26,346 bases of DNA from Clostridia bacterium (GTDB lineage: Bacteria; Bacillota; Clostridia; Christensenellales; Borkfalkiaceae): contig CAAGDF010000038.1 of the NCBI GenBank assembly GCA_900768525.1, positions 1-26,346 of the forward strand. The letters run 5' to 3'. Every line of letters starts with the position of its first letter. Position 1 is the stretch's first letter. Below are positions 6,321 through 14,115 of this stretch, in pieces. Below the pieces are notes generated by a model. That model ran no database searches and was not told the origin of the DNA. It saw nothing but the letters and a program-made list of their open reading frames with translations. A program made the translations under genes and the position numbers.

Positions 6321-9140
6321 TTATTCCACTTTTACGGTTAAAAAGTTTTGAGTTCCGCCGTCTATGGCGATTTCTGTTTCGCCGTTTTTACAACAATTAT
6401 AAATTCCGTATTGCGAGCCGCCCGAGTTTACCGTTTCAAACAAACAAAATTTGAGTTCGGTGACGCTTTCCACGCCTAAAACTCCGTTCGGGATAAAAAA
6501 CTCGGATATGGTTTCGCCGTTTACCGTTGTTCTGCTTGCGGTTACGCCGTAAGCTGTCGGAAGGTTATACCCCCACGCCCAATCTCCGTAAGACTGCTTT
6601 GCCATATTGCCCGTGGTCGCATACAGAACGGAAATCGCATTTCCTCCCGCTGCCTGCAAGCATACGCCGTAACCGAACGTATTTGCCGTTTCGGTTGATA
6701 CAAACGTGAATTTTACGCCGTCATCGAGAACGGTAATCGTAACTTTTGACACGCTTTCGCCGAGATCGTTATATTCGTAAATTGCTTTTTCTTCCGATTT
6801 TACAAACTGCCATTTCAAAAAATTCGCAACGCCCGTGTCGAATGCAACGGTACTGCCATCTGAAATAACGCAGTTATACGAGCCGTAAAGATTACCGCTT
6901 GCATCTGTTACGTATTCAAAAAACTGTACGCCTATGCTTTTGCTTCCGGCAGTTATGTTCAAACCGTATTTTTCGCCGCAAAGCGTCTCGTAAGAGTAAA
7001 ATAATGTAATACGGCTTACGTTTTCAACAACCGTTTCGGCAGCCTCTACGCCGAGCGACGCAGCGGGTTGATAATTTCCCGCCCAGTTCCAGTCGCCGTA
7101 AGCACGATGGTCTATCGTTCCGTACCCCGGAACGTACAGTTGAGTTATGCCCGCACCGCTTTCAAAATTGCCGAGCATCACGCCGAACCCCAAAAATCCT
7201 TGCGCCGCAGTATAATCGATCGTGATTTTTATTCCGTTACGTCTGCCTTCGACGCGTTCGAGAAGTACTTTGGCATTCGTCTTGCCCGATAACGTTACAT
7301 TATAAGACGAAGTAGTCGTTTCGGGTTTTGTAAATTCAACCGTAGCGTCTTTATTAAGAACGGGGTAATATTTCAACGTAGCGGCATTTCCGAACGGGTA
7401 TGCTGTGCCGTCTTCATCCGTATACCATTCAAAAGCACCCGACGACGCATACTCAAACGGTGCAACCCTTATTTTTTCGGGTTCGGATATTCCGATAACC
7501 GAATAAGGAACGGTGAACGTATACGCCGTAAGCCCTTGCGCGTTTTTATGAATATCTGCAACCGAACCGAACGCCGACGGAGCGGCGTAATTCCAACTTT
7601 GCGATACAAAATCGGTTATACACATAGTGCCGAACGAGTGATATAAAACAACTTTACCGTTTTCTTCGTCAGCGGAAAGCGCAACACCGAAACCATTTGT
7701 TGTTCCCGCAGTTGTTATTCTTACGAACAATCCGTCCGCACACCAGCCCACAAAGGCTTTTGCCGATTTTTCCGCGCCGAATGCGGAAGGCAATTCCGAT
7801 ATCAACGGGATCTCGGCATCTACGGTGATTTTTCCTTTAATCGCATCGGTCAGATAAATTTCGGTTTCAAATGCAGGCGCGTTTTCGTTCAAATAAAATT
7901 CGAGCGGCATGACCTCGCGTTCAAACGTACATTCTATTTCATAAGTTCCGTCCGCATTTATTCTCGCCGTGCTTTCGCCTGCCTTTACGAACGCGCTTCC
8001 CAAAGAAGCTATCGAATCGACCTGTCCCGTGATTTTTTGCGTGATTTTATTTTCTTTTGTCAGAAGCGAAATCGAAACGGCGACCATACCGCCCTTTTTG
8101 GCTCGCATTACGTTTTTGTCTACGACATACGTCTGCGTGCCTATAATACGCTCGTCCGAAATTTCAAAAATGTAATCGACGTTTGCGTTTACGTCGGAAA
8201 CGGTAAATTCGCCGTTTTCCTGAGAAACTATCCCGTCCGCAACGGTTACGCCGCCGAGCGGCATATTGGTTATAGCGTCGGTCACGGTGCCTTTAATCGT
8301 TACGTCGGGCATACGATAATCGTAATATGCGTAAAGAAGGTTGTCTTCACCCCATATAACGTAATCGTTCGGACGATTAAAATGATGAACGCCCCCACCG
8401 TAAAGCCATTCGCGCTCGGCCATCACTCCGTTTGCCGACGATCTGTCGCACGAACGGAACGTTACGCCGACAGGATCGTTTTTTGTTATGCCTATCTGCG
8501 CATACGGTACTACAAGTTCCACGCCGAACCCCGTAATCGTATCGACGTCTTTATGAATGGCTGCCTGATAATCGAGAATTCCGCTCCATGCGCCCCACAT
8601 TCCGGCAGCGTTTGCTCCGCGGCGGAAACAGTAATTGCCGAACGCCGTAACCATAAGATAATAATCGTCCGACATAGGCACTTCGGCTCCGTCGATCGCC
8701 GTGCATAAATTTACGAGAATATTGTCCGTCCATATTGCGGGATCGCCGTCTTCGAGCGAGGAATAAGCAAGGTCGGAATCTTTCACTTCAAAGCCGAAAT
8801 GCAAGCCTATTTCGCCGCGGAACATTTTTATTATCGCACGTTTGGTGTTCGCGTAATCGTTTACGTCGTTCACTATCGCACCGAAAGCCTGATTTTCCAC
8901 GTCTGAATCGTCCCAGCTTCCAAGCGAGATAACGTCACTTTCGGTATAACGTTCGTCGGTTAAATAACCATCCAGAATAACGTCGGCGGCAAAACTGTTG
9001 CTATCCGAATCGAAATCGTCGTTACCGCTCGTTTTATCTACCGAATACCCGGGATAATCGTACCCGTCCGACGTGCAACCGCATAAACACAGGCACAATA
9101 CCAGCATTGCGGCAAAAACATAAAACAAAATTTTTCTCAT
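6321..9140 (-). CDS. Large lipoprotein with repeated CBM9/DOMON-like modules
   Basis: This 939-residue lipoprotein starts with an unusual cysteine-rich lipobox region (Cys16, 18, 20, 22; Cys22 after LCG is the likely lipidation site), followed by an acidic Ser/Asp linker. Residues about 50-270 form a CBM9-like beta-sandwich. About 275-325 looks like a carboxypeptidase-regulatory-type fold (IKGTVTDAITNMPLGGVTV), and a second small beta domain follows (about 370-425). Three further CBM9-like modules cover about 430-590, 600-760 and 765-939. The last two are clear duplicates: YGDWNWAGNY versus YGDWAWGYN, and GSYNC versus GIYNC, each ending GxxNFL. No catalytic motif was seen, so a surface carbohydrate-binding role is likely, analogous to the glycan-binding proteins of Bacteroidetes PULs but built from different folds. 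The start follows AGGTGGAGA. It lies 22 nt downstream of the second permease. CBM9 is a family-level guess from pattern. Confidence 0.75.
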   Translation of the reverse strand: MRKILFYVFAAMLVLCLCLCGCTSDGYDYPGYSVDKTSGNDDFDSDSNSFAADVILDGYLTDERYTESDVISLGSWDDSDVENQAFGAIVNDVNDYANTKRAIIKMFRGEIGLHFGFEVKDSDLAYSSLEDGDPAIWTDNILVNLCTAIDGAEVPMSDDYYLMVTAFGNYCFRRGANAAGMWGAWSGILDYQAAIHKDVDTITGFGVELVVPYAQIGITKNDPVGVTFRSCDRSSANGVMAEREWLYGGGVHHFNRPNDYVIWGEDNLLYAYYDYRMPDVTIKGTVTDAITNMPLGGVTVADGIVSQENGEFTVSDVNANVDYIFEISDERIIGTQTYVVDKNVMRAKKGGMVAVSISLLTKENKITQKITGQVDSIASLGSAFVKAGESTARINADGTYEIECTFEREVMPLEFYLNENAPAFETEIYLTDAIKGKITVDAEIPLISELPSAFGAEKSAKAFVGWCADGLFVRITTAGTTNGFGVALSADEENGKVVLYHSFGTMCITDFVSQSWNYAAPSAFGSVADIHKNAQGLTAYTFTVPYSVIGISEPEKIRVAPFEYASSGAFEWYTDEDGTAYPFGNAATLKYYPVLNKDATVEFTKPETTTSSYNVTLSGKTNAKVLLERVEGRRNGIKITIDYTAAQGFLGFGVMLGNFESGAGITQLYVPGYGTIDHRAYGDWNWAGNYQPAASLGVEAAETVVENVSRITLFYSYETLCGEKYGLNITAGSKSIGVQFFEYVTDASGNLYGSYNCVISDGSTVAFDTGVANFLKWQFVKSEEKAIYEYNDLGESVSKVTITVLDDGVKFTFVSTETANTFGYGVCLQAAGGNAISVLYATTGNMAKQSYGDWAWGYNLPTAYGVTASRTTVNGETISEFFIPNGVLGVESVTELKFCLFETVNSGGSQYGIYNCCKNGETEIAIDGGTQNFLTVKVE

Positions 9141-9162
9141 TCTCCACCTCTGATTCTTATTT

Positions 9163-10032
9163 TCAACCCTTTAAACCCGTTACCGCGAGCGACTCCACGA
9201 AAAACTTCTGACAAACTATGAAAACGGTAAGCATAGGAATACTCGAAAGCACCGAACCCGCCATTACCATATTCATATCCATAAGATTGTTTTGTTGTTG
9301 CTGAAGCGCAAGAAGTTCAAGTTGAAGGGTTTTTACTTCGGGTTTGTTTAAATATATAGACGGAATGAAATAATCGTTCCATGTGCCTACGAACATAAAT
9401 ACTATCTGCGCGGTAAGCGCGGGTTTTATCATAGGCAGCATTATATTGAAATATTGTACGAGATATCCCGCCCCGTCGATTTTAGCCGATTCAAACAATT
9501 CTTTGGGTACGCCGTTCATATACTGAATAAAGAAAAACGTCATGAGCGCGCCGCCGAAAAACGACGGTATTATCAGCGGAAAAAGCGTTCCTACCAGATT
9601 GAGCGACTGCCATATCTGATATTGCGGAAGCATAAGCGCGGCGTAAGGTATCATCATCGACGACAAAAGAGTTAAAAGTAACACTCTTTTCGCGGGCAGC
9701 GCAAGATGTGAAAAAGCGAATGCGCCGAGTGCCGAAACGAGCGGCGGAAGCGTTATAGAAAACACTTCCAGTATAAGCGTATTCCTTATGCCGAGCATAA
9801 GGTCGAGTTCTTCAAACGCTCGCTTATACGCCGAGAAGTTCGGATTTTGCGGGAATATTATTTCGGGATGCGTCGATATCTCTATGCCCGATTTGAACGA
9901 CGCCAACACCATCCACAAGTAAGGAAAAAGCGTTGTAAGCGCGGAAAATCCGAGCAAGACGTAGGCGACGATTTTAAGCGCGATCGCAGCGTTTCGGGCT
10001 TTTCCGTTGTTTTTTAATCTAACGTCAGTCAT
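9163..10032 (-). CDS. CUT1 sugar ABC transporter permease (MalG/LacG type)
   Basis: This 289-residue inner-membrane permease has about six membrane segments: about 20-43, 85-108, 115-135, 150-172, 205-225 and 255-275. The cytoplasmic EAA loop that docks to the ATPase is ELFESAKIDGAGYL to LP (179-200), with the usual conserved Gly187. The N-terminus LFPYLWMVLASFK and the C-terminus GLKG are typical of the MalG side of CUT1 pairs. A run of four Gln (about 245-248) in the last periplasmic loop is unusual. The start lies 4 nt after the previous stop, and its Shine-Dalgarno (GGAG) is inside the last codons of that gene. It pairs with the preceding MalF-type permease and the binding protein. No ATPase gene is present; CUT1 systems of Firmicutes often share an MsmX/UgpC-type ATPase encoded elsewhere. 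Confidence 0.95.
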   Translation of the reverse strand: MTDVRLKNNGKARNAAIALKIVAYVLLGFSALTTLFPYLWMVLASFKSGIEISTHPEIIFPQNPNFSAYKRAFEELDLMLGIRNTLILEVFSITLPPLVSALGAFAFSHLALPAKRVLLLTLLSSMMIPYAALMLPQYQIWQSLNLVGTLFPLIIPSFFGGALMTFFFIQYMNGVPKELFESAKIDGAGYLVQYFNIMLPMIKPALTAQIVFMFVGTWNDYFIPSIYLNKPEVKTLQLELLALQQQQNNLMDMNMVMAGSVLSSIPMLTVFIVCQKFFVESLAVTGLKG

Positions 10033-10036
10033 ATCA

Positions 10037-10942
10037 TCACTCCGAATAAACCCATTTATCTGAAATCTTAAACTGTATAATCGTAATTATCATAATAACG
10101 ATAGCCAGAAGAACAGACGCAGCCGACGCATACCCGTACAGATAGTTGTTTATGCCGTGGTCGTAAATAAAATAAACTATGGTCTGCGTTGCGTACGTCG
10201 TAGATAAAAGTTGCGAATCCATAAAAGCCTGCAAGCCGCCTATAACCGACACGATAAGATGATAAAAAGTTATGGGCGTGAGCATGGGGATAGTTATTGC
10301 AAGCGCTTGTTTTATTCTTGTAGCACCGTCTATTTCGGCGGCTTCGTAATAGGTTTTTGGGATATTCAGAATCCCTGCAACATACAGAATGACCACGCCG
10401 CCTATGCCGCCCCATACGTTTTTTATAATGAGGACGAACCTCGGATAAAACGAACCGGACGTTATTCCTAACCAGTCGATGTTTTCCGAAATAAGCCCCG
10501 TCGCCTTTAAAATCACGTTAACTATGCCCTGCGTCTGGTTGAACATAAGTTTCCATACGAGCGTTATGGCAACCGCACCGGTTACCGCCGGAAGATACAG
10601 CACGACTCTGAAAAAACTTCCGCCTTTAAAACCCTTTTGCGTTATAATTATCGAAAAGAGCAAACCTATAACAAGGTTAATCGGAATAGAAATCATAAGT
10701 ATGAGCGTGTTTGCTATTACCTGCCCGAAACTTACCGCCACCAACTCGCCCGAAAAAAGGCGTTTATACACGTCGAAACTTATCGGAAACACTTTACCCG
10801 ACAAAGGCATGTAGTCGACAAGGCTGTAAATAATCGCAACTATAAGAGGTATCACCGTAAAAACGACAAACCCTATAAACAGCGGCGACACCATAAAAAG
10901 CGACGCTATTTTTTCTTTGGTGTTCAACTTGCTTTTTACCAT
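10037..10942 (-). CDS. CUT1 sugar ABC transporter permease (MalF/LacF type)
   Basis: This 301-residue permease begins with the hallmark MVSPLFIGFVVFTVIPL membrane segment and has about six segments in all. The EAA loop is YYEAAEIDGATRI to IPMLTP (198-223), a near-consensus copy that should contact the shared ATPase. It forms the heterodimeric channel with the downstream MalG-type partner. It lies 51 nt after the binding-protein gene, a gap that contains a short hairpin which may lower permease expression relative to the binding protein. The start follows AAGGAT. The substrate cannot be read from a permease alone; the operon context points to an oligosaccharide released by the GH43-like/CBM lipoproteins. 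Confidence 0.95.
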   Translation of the reverse strand: MVKSKLNTKEKIASLFMVSPLFIGFVVFTVIPLIVAIIYSLVDYMPLSGKVFPISFDVYKRLFSGELVAVSFGQVIANTLILMISIPINLVIGLLFSIIITQKGFKGGSFFRVVLYLPAVTGAVAITLVWKLMFNQTQGIVNVILKATGLISENIDWLGITSGSFYPRFVLIIKNVWGGIGGVVILYVAGILNIPKTYYEAAEIDGATRIKQALAITIPMLTPITFYHLIVSVIGGLQAFMDSQLLSTTYATQTIVYFIYDHGINNYLYGYASAASVLLAIVIMIITIIQFKISDKWVYSE

Positions 10943-10958
10943 TTTATCCTTAAACGTG

Positions 10959-10974
10959 CGCCGATTTTACGGCG
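10959..10974 (-). promoter_or_regulatory. Intercistronic hairpin between binding protein and permease
   Basis: CGCCG and CGGCG pair around a 6-nt loop in the 51-nt gap after the binding-protein stop. On the minus strand it is not followed by a U-run. It may act as an RNA-stabilising or partial-attenuation element that keeps the binding protein in excess over the membrane proteins. A comparable but stronger hairpin occurs at the same place in the second transporter operon. Confidence 0.5.
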
Positions 10975-10993
10975 ATTTTCTTTTTTTGTTGTT

Positions 10994-12475
10994 TTATTTA
11001 GTTATACCCGCACTTTTGTTTGACCTGTCAAGGTATGCCTGCATCGTCGGATTATAATCTTCAAGAGCTTTTTTAATCTGCGATTTGTCTTTAAAACCGT
11101 ACATCTCGCTTATTTTCATTTCTAATGCGCCAAGCCATGAATTTTCAAACGTATGATAATGCGGGCGAACCTTTGCACCTATTTTATCTTCGCCCGAAAG
11201 CCCCAGCGCTTTACGCGTATCGCCGCCGAATTCGTCCACTATATCGCAATAAAGGCTTGCGTTTTCGGGCCATATGCGACCGATCTGGGAATCTTTTGAT
11301 AAAAATTTGTTTTTATCGAGAGCCGTCGATTTAATATTGGGCATAAGCTGACCGCGGGTTATTAAATCTTCCTGCGCGCTTTCGTTAATGCTTAAATATT
11401 TTGCAAGAGCCATAGCCGCCGCAGGGTTTTTGGTCGTCGAACTTAACGCAAGACCTAAAGTTCCGATCCATGTGGTACTTTTTGCCTTCGGATTTTCGCC
11501 GTTATACGGAACGGGCATAAGTCTGTAATTCATTCCCTGCTGATAATACATAGGCGTAAGATAAGGTCCTACCCAGCAAAACGCACTGTTTTTTGCCAAA
11601 AACATATTCTGAGCAGTATCGCCCGTAGACTTGGGAACGACTTTATAAGTGTGCATAAGATCCCACAGCCACTCTATAGTTTGCACGAAATTATCTTCGG
11701 CTATTTTGCTGTTCATGGCGTTATCGTCGAAATAATCGGCGTTGTTCGACCAGATTGCGCTGCTCAATTCATAATAAGGCACGGCAAAAAACTTGTCGTT
11801 GCCCTTTTCTGTGCCGAAATAATTCTGCAATTTAACGCATATATCCGTAAACTGAGCCCATGTGAGTGCGTTTTTGTCATCGGCAAGCAAATCGGCTTCG
11901 GCTTGCGTAAGTTTACCCTGTCCGACCGCTTCGGATATCAGATCCGCATTATACATAAGCGTCCACGGTCCGATATCTTTCGGCAAGCAATAAAGCTCGC
12001 CGGTTTCGGACGCGCCGAGCGTTTTATTTTGACGGTCGTATGAGTACCAGTCTATCGCCGTACTCCAGAGTCCGTCACGCTCTTTATCGCTTAATCCTTT
12101 GCTTATAGGAAGAAGTCTGCCTGCATCTGCCCAGGAACGAAACTCGTATTCGGGCATGTAAAACACGTCGGGCATAGTCCCTGACAATCTGCCTGTAAGT
12201 ACGCTCATGTATTGAGTGGGGTCCTGCGTGGTTATGCTTACGGTTATATTCTTATACTCATCCATAAACTTATCGATAAGCGCGGAATAGTTGTCCTGTT
12301 CGTTTTTCGCGCCCCACATCATAAATTCAATATTGTATTGCTTATCGGGTTTTAATTCAAATGTTTGCTCGTCCACGTTCACGTCAGAGCTTCCACCGCC
12401 TGAAAAAAAGCAACCGCCAAACGCAATGCACGCTGAGGCAAGCGTTAACGCCAACAATTTTTTTAATTTTTTCAT
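10994..12475 (-). CDS. CUT1 extracellular solute-binding lipoprotein
   Basis: This 493-residue family-1 sugar-binding protein has the signal MKKLKKLLALTLASACIAF and lipobox FGGC (Cys22), followed by a Gly/Ser linker. The mature part shows the family pattern: IEFMMWG near the start, DKFMDEYKNI, MPDVFYMPEYEF, and a late LALAKYLS helix. It captures an oligosaccharide at the cell surface and passes it to the two permeases that follow. An in-frame ORF reaches back to 12637, but that extension lies across and upstream of the promoter at 12578-12606, and only the start at 12475 has a good Shine-Dalgarno (AGGAGAA) and a normal signal peptide. It is the first gene of the seven-gene operon. Its size and the company of the GH43-like and CBM-rich lipoproteins suggest a fairly large glycan ligand; the sugar is unknown. 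Confidence 0.95.
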   Translation of the reverse strand: MKKLKKLLALTLASACIAFGGCFFSGGGSSDVNVDEQTFELKPDKQYNIEFMMWGAKNEQDNYSALIDKFMDEYKNITVSITTQDPTQYMSVLTGRLSGTMPDVFYMPEYEFRSWADAGRLLPISKGLSDKERDGLWSTAIDWYSYDRQNKTLGASETGELYCLPKDIGPWTLMYNADLISEAVGQGKLTQAEADLLADDKNALTWAQFTDICVKLQNYFGTEKGNDKFFAVPYYELSSAIWSNNADYFDDNAMNSKIAEDNFVQTIEWLWDLMHTYKVVPKSTGDTAQNMFLAKNSAFCWVGPYLTPMYYQQGMNYRLMPVPYNGENPKAKSTTWIGTLGLALSSTTKNPAAAMALAKYLSINESAQEDLITRGQLMPNIKSTALDKNKFLSKDSQIGRIWPENASLYCDIVDEFGGDTRKALGLSGEDKIGAKVRPHYHTFENSWLGALEMKISEMYGFKDKSQIKKALEDYNPTMQAYLDRSNKSAGITK

Positions 12476-12577
12476 ACACTTTCTCCTATTATTTTTTACC
12501 GCTTTAAGGCTTGTTTTTGCGGCATATTTCCGCCGTTTTTTAACATAAAGCCCGCAGAGCGGCGTTTTTACGAAATG

Positions 12578-12606
12578 ATTATAGCATACGCAAACGGCGA
12601 TTACAA
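12578..12606 (-). promoter_or_regulatory. Sigma-A promoter of the seven-gene glycan operon
   Basis: Minus strand: -35 TTGTAA (12606-12601), a 17-nt spacer ending in TATGC (extended -10 TGn), and -10 TATAAT (12583-12578). Transcription should start near 12571, leaving a leader of about 95 nt before the binding-protein start at 12475. A 16-bp palindrome lies about 38 bp upstream of the -35. Confidence 0.85.
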
Positions 12607-12643
12607 TAACTATTTTCAGTTTGATAATTTTGCGCATTTAAAC

Positions 12644-12659
12644 TTCGATAATTATCGAA
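12644..12659. promoter_or_regulatory. Perfect 16-bp palindrome between divergent promoters
   Basis: TTCGATAATTATCGAA lies 38 bp above the operon -35 (12606) and 38 bp above the regulator -35 (12697), close to the centre of the divergent region. A related half-site, TTGATAATTTTGCGC, occurs at about 12630. This symmetric position suits one regulator dimer controlling both directions, most simply the winged-helix protein encoded at 12814. Binding is inferred, not seen. Confidence 0.55.
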
Positions 12660-12696
12660 AATCACACGTTGTTTTTGTTAATTTTCGCAAATCGGA

Positions 12697-12725
12697 TTGA
12701 CATTTCACTTATTGAAATATATAAT
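12697..12725 (+). promoter_or_regulatory. Perfect-consensus sigma-A promoter of the winged-helix regulator
   Basis: TTGACA (12697-12702), exactly 17 nt of spacer, and TATAAT (12720-12725). The spacer carries an inverted repeat, ATTTCA-N5-TGAAAT (12702-12718), and a second dyad, TATCG-N9-CGATA, lies at 12733-12751 just downstream. A full-consensus promoter with dyads in and after the core suggests tight repression, probably autorepression. The leader would be about 80 nt, ending in AAGGTGA before the start at 12814. Confidence 0.88.
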
Positions 12726-12813
12726 GAAAACATATCGCATATATGACGATAGGACGTTCTTCCGATTGTGCATAAAAAAAGTGCGGAAGCCGAAATATGT
12801 AATAAGGTGAACT

Positions 12814-13812
12814 ATGGCAGAAGATTTTTTTAAAAACCGCGATTCGCTTTTTCAAAAACGTTTAACGATATCGCTTTCGGACGAAAAAATGCTGGATGCG
12901 GTCGCGACGGCGCTGAACGCACCCACCCGTCGCAAAATTTTAAAACTTTTATCGCATAACTCTTACACCGTATGGGAAATCGCAGAAAAACTCAATATGT
13001 CGCTTTCAAACATTTCGTTTCATATTAAATTATTGCAAAAAGCGGGGCTTGTAAACGTTACGCACAATAATTCCAAAAAGGGTAACGAAAAAATAGTCGC
13101 GCTAAAGCGCAACTGCGTTGAAATACTCTTTTCGGAAGAGGAAAAAAACGAACTTGTCGGCACGCGCGAAATTTTCAGGACCGAAATTCCCATCGGCTGC
13201 TTTTCGGATTTTTCGGTAAACGCACCCTGCGGAATCGCCGACGGCGAAGGAAGTCTTATCGGGCCGGAAGCTCAACCCGATATTTTTTATTCGTACCGAC
13301 ACGTTAAAGCAGAAATAATCTGGTTTTCTTCCGGATATCTGGAGTACCTCATACCGAATACCCGCTTTAAAAATAAAAGAATAAATGAAATTCAGATTTC
13401 GCTCGAACTATGTTCCGAGTGCGACAACTATAACAACTCGTTCAAGTCAGACATAACCTTTTATTTAAACGACAAAAAAATTGCGCTTTACACCTCACCC
13501 GGAGATTTCGGAGGCAGACGCGGAAAATACACGCCGGAACGATGGCCGAAACAATCGACGCAGTTCGGCATGCTTTTACAGATAAAAATAGACGAAAACG
13601 GCGTATGGCTTAATCAGGTAAACGTCAACCCCAACGTCACGGTGAACGATTTTGCCTTTATTTCCGATGAAAAATGCGTTAAATTTAAGATTGCTGCGTT
13701 AACAGGCGAAAAACATTCGGGCGGCATAAACTTGTTCGGCAAAAACTTCGGAGATTTTAATCAAGGCATCATATTTTCGACAACATTCTCGAACGATGCC
13801 AGACAAGAATAA
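12814..13812 (+). CDS. ArsR-like winged-helix transcriptional regulator with large C-terminal domain
   Basis: This 332-residue regulator has an ArsR-like winged-helix DNA-binding domain at residues about 25-100: ALNAPTRRKILKLL, then YTVWEIAEKLNMSLSNISFHIKLLQKAGLV as the helix-turn-helix, then a wing. No metal-binding cysteine pair typical of metal-sensing ArsR proteins is seen. The C-terminal 220 residues resemble the COG4189-type regulators I recall next to sugar-transport genes: IGCFSDFSV, GxxGPEAQPDIFYSYRHVKAEIIWFSSGYLEY, rich in aromatics and beta strands, so it may bind a glycan fragment. It is transcribed divergently from the seven-gene transport/lipoprotein operon from a perfect-consensus promoter. 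The start follows AAGGTGA. It most likely represses the operon and itself until a sugar signal arrives. The ligand is unknown. Confidence 0.88.
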   Translation: MAEDFFKNRDSLFQKRLTISLSDEKMLDAVATALNAPTRRKILKLLSHNSYTVWEIAEKLNMSLSNISFHIKLLQKAGLVNVTHNNSKKGNEKIVALKRNCVEILFSEEEKNELVGTREIFRTEIPIGCFSDFSVNAPCGIADGEGSLIGPEAQPDIFYSYRHVKAEIIWFSSGYLEYLIPNTRFKNKRINEIQISLELCSECDNYNNSFKSDITFYLNDKKIALYTSPGDFGGRRGKYTPERWPKQSTQFGMLLQIKIDENGVWLNQVNVNPNVTVNDFAFISDEKCVKFKIAALTGEKHSGGINLFGKNFGDFNQGIIFSTTFSNDARQE

Positions 13813-13824
13813 ATACATTAAAAA

Positions 13825-13872
13825 TAAAAAACCCGCCTATAGGTCGATTAACGGCACTTTGGCGGAGTTTTT
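13825..13872. repeat. 3' repeat element, copy A (terminator-like)
   Basis: The 40-nt core 13833-13872 differs by one base from copy B at 14737-14776. Outer arms CCGCC/GGCGG with flanking A- and T-runs make a bidirectional terminator for the regulator gene (plus strand, stop at 13812) and for the 52-codon membrane-protein gene (minus strand, stop at 13949). The interior is also conserved and, read on the minus strand, carries AAAGTGCCG, TAA and CTATAGG, related to two further copies at 22265 and 22332. Between it and the 52-codon gene lies another dyad (GAGGTTG 13883-13889 with CAACCTC 13917-13923). Confidence 0.8.
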
Positions 13873-13948
13873 ATTAAGCAACGAGGTTGCCGCAAGTTAC
13901 ATTTTGCAATTTACGACAACCTCTTAAGATGATTAAATTATTGATAAT

Positions 13949-14107
13949 TCAGCGTCTTAAACAATGCCCGCAAATGATTGCGCCGATAATGCCTAAAACA
14001 ACGTATATCATTCCCCAAATCGGATCTTCAAAAATGTATAATAACCCTAATATGCCACCGATTATGCTTGCTATAAAGCCTACTAAAAATCTTATATACC
14101 ACCACAT
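13949..14107 (-). CDS. 52-residue membrane protein
   Basis: This small gene is 53 codons with its stop, too short for routine ORF calling. The product begins MWWYIRFLVGFIASIIGG, then has a short loop with EDPIWG and a second hydrophobic segment IYVVLGIIGAIICG, ending CLRR: two membrane helices with a basic C-terminus. It starts nine bases after the stop of the upstream 147-residue membrane-protein gene and has only a weak AAGG close to the start, so it is probably translated by coupling. The antisense plus-strand reading frame over the same stretch has a strange, proline- and methionine-rich composition typical of a shadow. The function is unknown; a helper subunit of the neighbouring four-helix protein is a plausible guess. 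Confidence 0.7.
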   Translation of the reverse strand: MWWYIRFLVGFIASIIGGILGLLYIFEDPIWGMIYVVLGIIGAIICGHCLRR

Positions 14108-14115
14108 GCCTTGGT

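Noticed and set aside
8037..8708. 223-codon plus-strand frame inside the CBM9-like lipoprotein gene
   Set aside because: It is fully antisense to a well-supported gene, is rich in Arg/Tyr/Cys without domain pattern and has no promoter or ribosome site; long antisense frames are common here because of codon bias.
12476..12637. 54-codon N-terminal extension of the first binding protein
   Set aside because: It spans the operon promoter, lacks a ribosome site and would bury the lipoprotein signal peptide; the start at 12475 has AGGAG and a normal lipobox.
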